In this document: positions 5,973-6,310 of the stretch, piece by piece
Layout: each line of letters opens with the position of its first letter
How positions within the stretch are numbered: the stretch's first letter is position 1
Assembly (NCBI GenBank): GCA_026993285.1
Contig: JALWTZ010000218.1
Span: forward strand, 1-6,310
Direction: 5' to 3'
DNA length: 6,310 nt
Source of the DNA: Lysobacterales bacterium
GTDB taxonomy: Bacteria > Pseudomonadota > Gammaproteobacteria > Xanthomonadales > S139-57
Notes under the pieces: generated by a model
What the model was told of the DNA's origin: nothing
What the model saw: only the letters and a program-made list of their open reading frames with translations
Database searches by the model: none
Program-made: the position numbers and the translations under genes

Positions 5973-6310
5973 ATGAGAAACTATTATGTTTTTGTGGCTG
6001 CCCTATTCTTGGGCATTGTGAATGCCAGCGCTGCTGATGTGGAATTGTTTCCCATTCATGATGACAGTGGAATTGTTCAGATTGCTGTGTCGGTGAGTGG
6101 CGTTGAAAAAGGTAAAATTGAAGCCTTGCAGTTTGGTTTGAATGGTGTAAACCATACAAACTTTATTGAATGTACGAATGGGGCATTTTGTAACATCAGC
6201 CAAGGTAGGCTGGTTGCAGCTATGATTAACCAGAAAAAAGGATTGAACAATGATTCTGTTTTGTTTGAGGTTGTCTTGAAGCAGGATGGAAACATGAAAA
6301 GAAGTGGCAA
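5973..6310 (+). CDS. Secreted cohesin-like protein, N-terminal 112 residues (C-terminus outside window)
   Basis: The frame opens at ATG 5973 and runs off the right edge. GGAG at 5962-5965, 7 bases upstream, is a good ribosome site. Residues 1-20 form a signal peptide (hydrophobic YYVFVAALFLGIV, then NASA before A21). The mature part reads as alternating beta strands with cohesin-like spacing: IVQIAVSVSGV (34-44), IEALQFGLN (49-57), then GRLVAAMINQKKGL (78-91) and DSVLFEVVLK (94-103). These correspond to the usual cohesin run of a 'V.V.VSGV' strand, an 'LQF.L' strand, a 'GR..VA' strand with a Gly-Leu turn, and an 'LF.V..K' strand. C67 and C73 may form a disulphide. The gene is only 14 bases downstream of the dockerin-domain gene and shares its low G+C (about 35-48% per line), so the two are probably co-transcribed and their products may bind each other outside the cytoplasm. 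The cohesin call is from pattern recognition; another secreted beta-sandwich is possible. How the protein is anchored cannot be seen. Confidence 0.6.
   Translation, partial: MRNYYVFVAALFLGIVNASAADVELFPIHDDSGIVQIAVSVSGVEKGKIEALQFGLNGVNHTNFIECTNGAFCNISQGRLVAAMINQKKGLNNDSVLFEVVLKQDGNMKRSG

Noticed and set aside
5953..6310. Minus-strand short open frames at the right edge
   Set aside because: They are antisense to the secreted cohesin-like gene, which has a good ribosome site, a signal peptide and short spacing to its upstream partner.

Overview
The window looks like a chromosomal segment of a GC-rich gammaproteobacterium. TrpE has the Pseudomonas-type length and N-terminus, fumarase is of class II, and a Gram-negative type comEC is present. 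Most of the window runs at roughly 60-70% G+C by hand counts of sample lines. No RNA gene, insertion sequence, CRISPR array or replication origin was seen.

Left half (1-3204, minus strand): three tightly packed genes read leftwards, in the order fumC, a class I SAM-dependent methyltransferase, then comEC, which runs off the left edge. fumC and the methyltransferase gene overlap by one base (TAATG). The methyltransferase and comEC genes are separated by 6 bases, and the comEC ribosome binding site lies in the last codons of the methyltransferase gene. This looks like one translationally coupled operon driven from a plausible sigma70 promoter at 3235-3263.

Middle (3205-4797): a 120-base divergent intergenic region, then trpE on the plus strand with a GTG start at 3325. 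No trpG lies next to it. A long open frame on the strand opposite trpE continues in frame into fumC. It is a composition artefact; fumC starts at 3204.

Right (4798-6310, plus strand): a 300-base A+T-richer spacer holds an inverted repeat just after trpE, a candidate promoter overlapped by a CRP/Vfr-like site, and a possible 16-codon leader ORF. It is followed by a two-gene secreted-protein unit. The first gene encodes an exported protein with a LamG/concanavalin-like beta-sandwich and a C-terminal dockerin-like module with two EF-hand-type calcium loops. Fourteen bases later starts a second exported protein, cut by the window edge, whose mature part resembles a cohesin module. This putative non-cellulosomal dockerin-cohesin pair is the most interesting content. 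G+C falls from about 62% to 35-50% at the start of the dockerin module, inside the first gene, and stays low through the second. That suggests the two binding modules have a different history from the rest of the segment.
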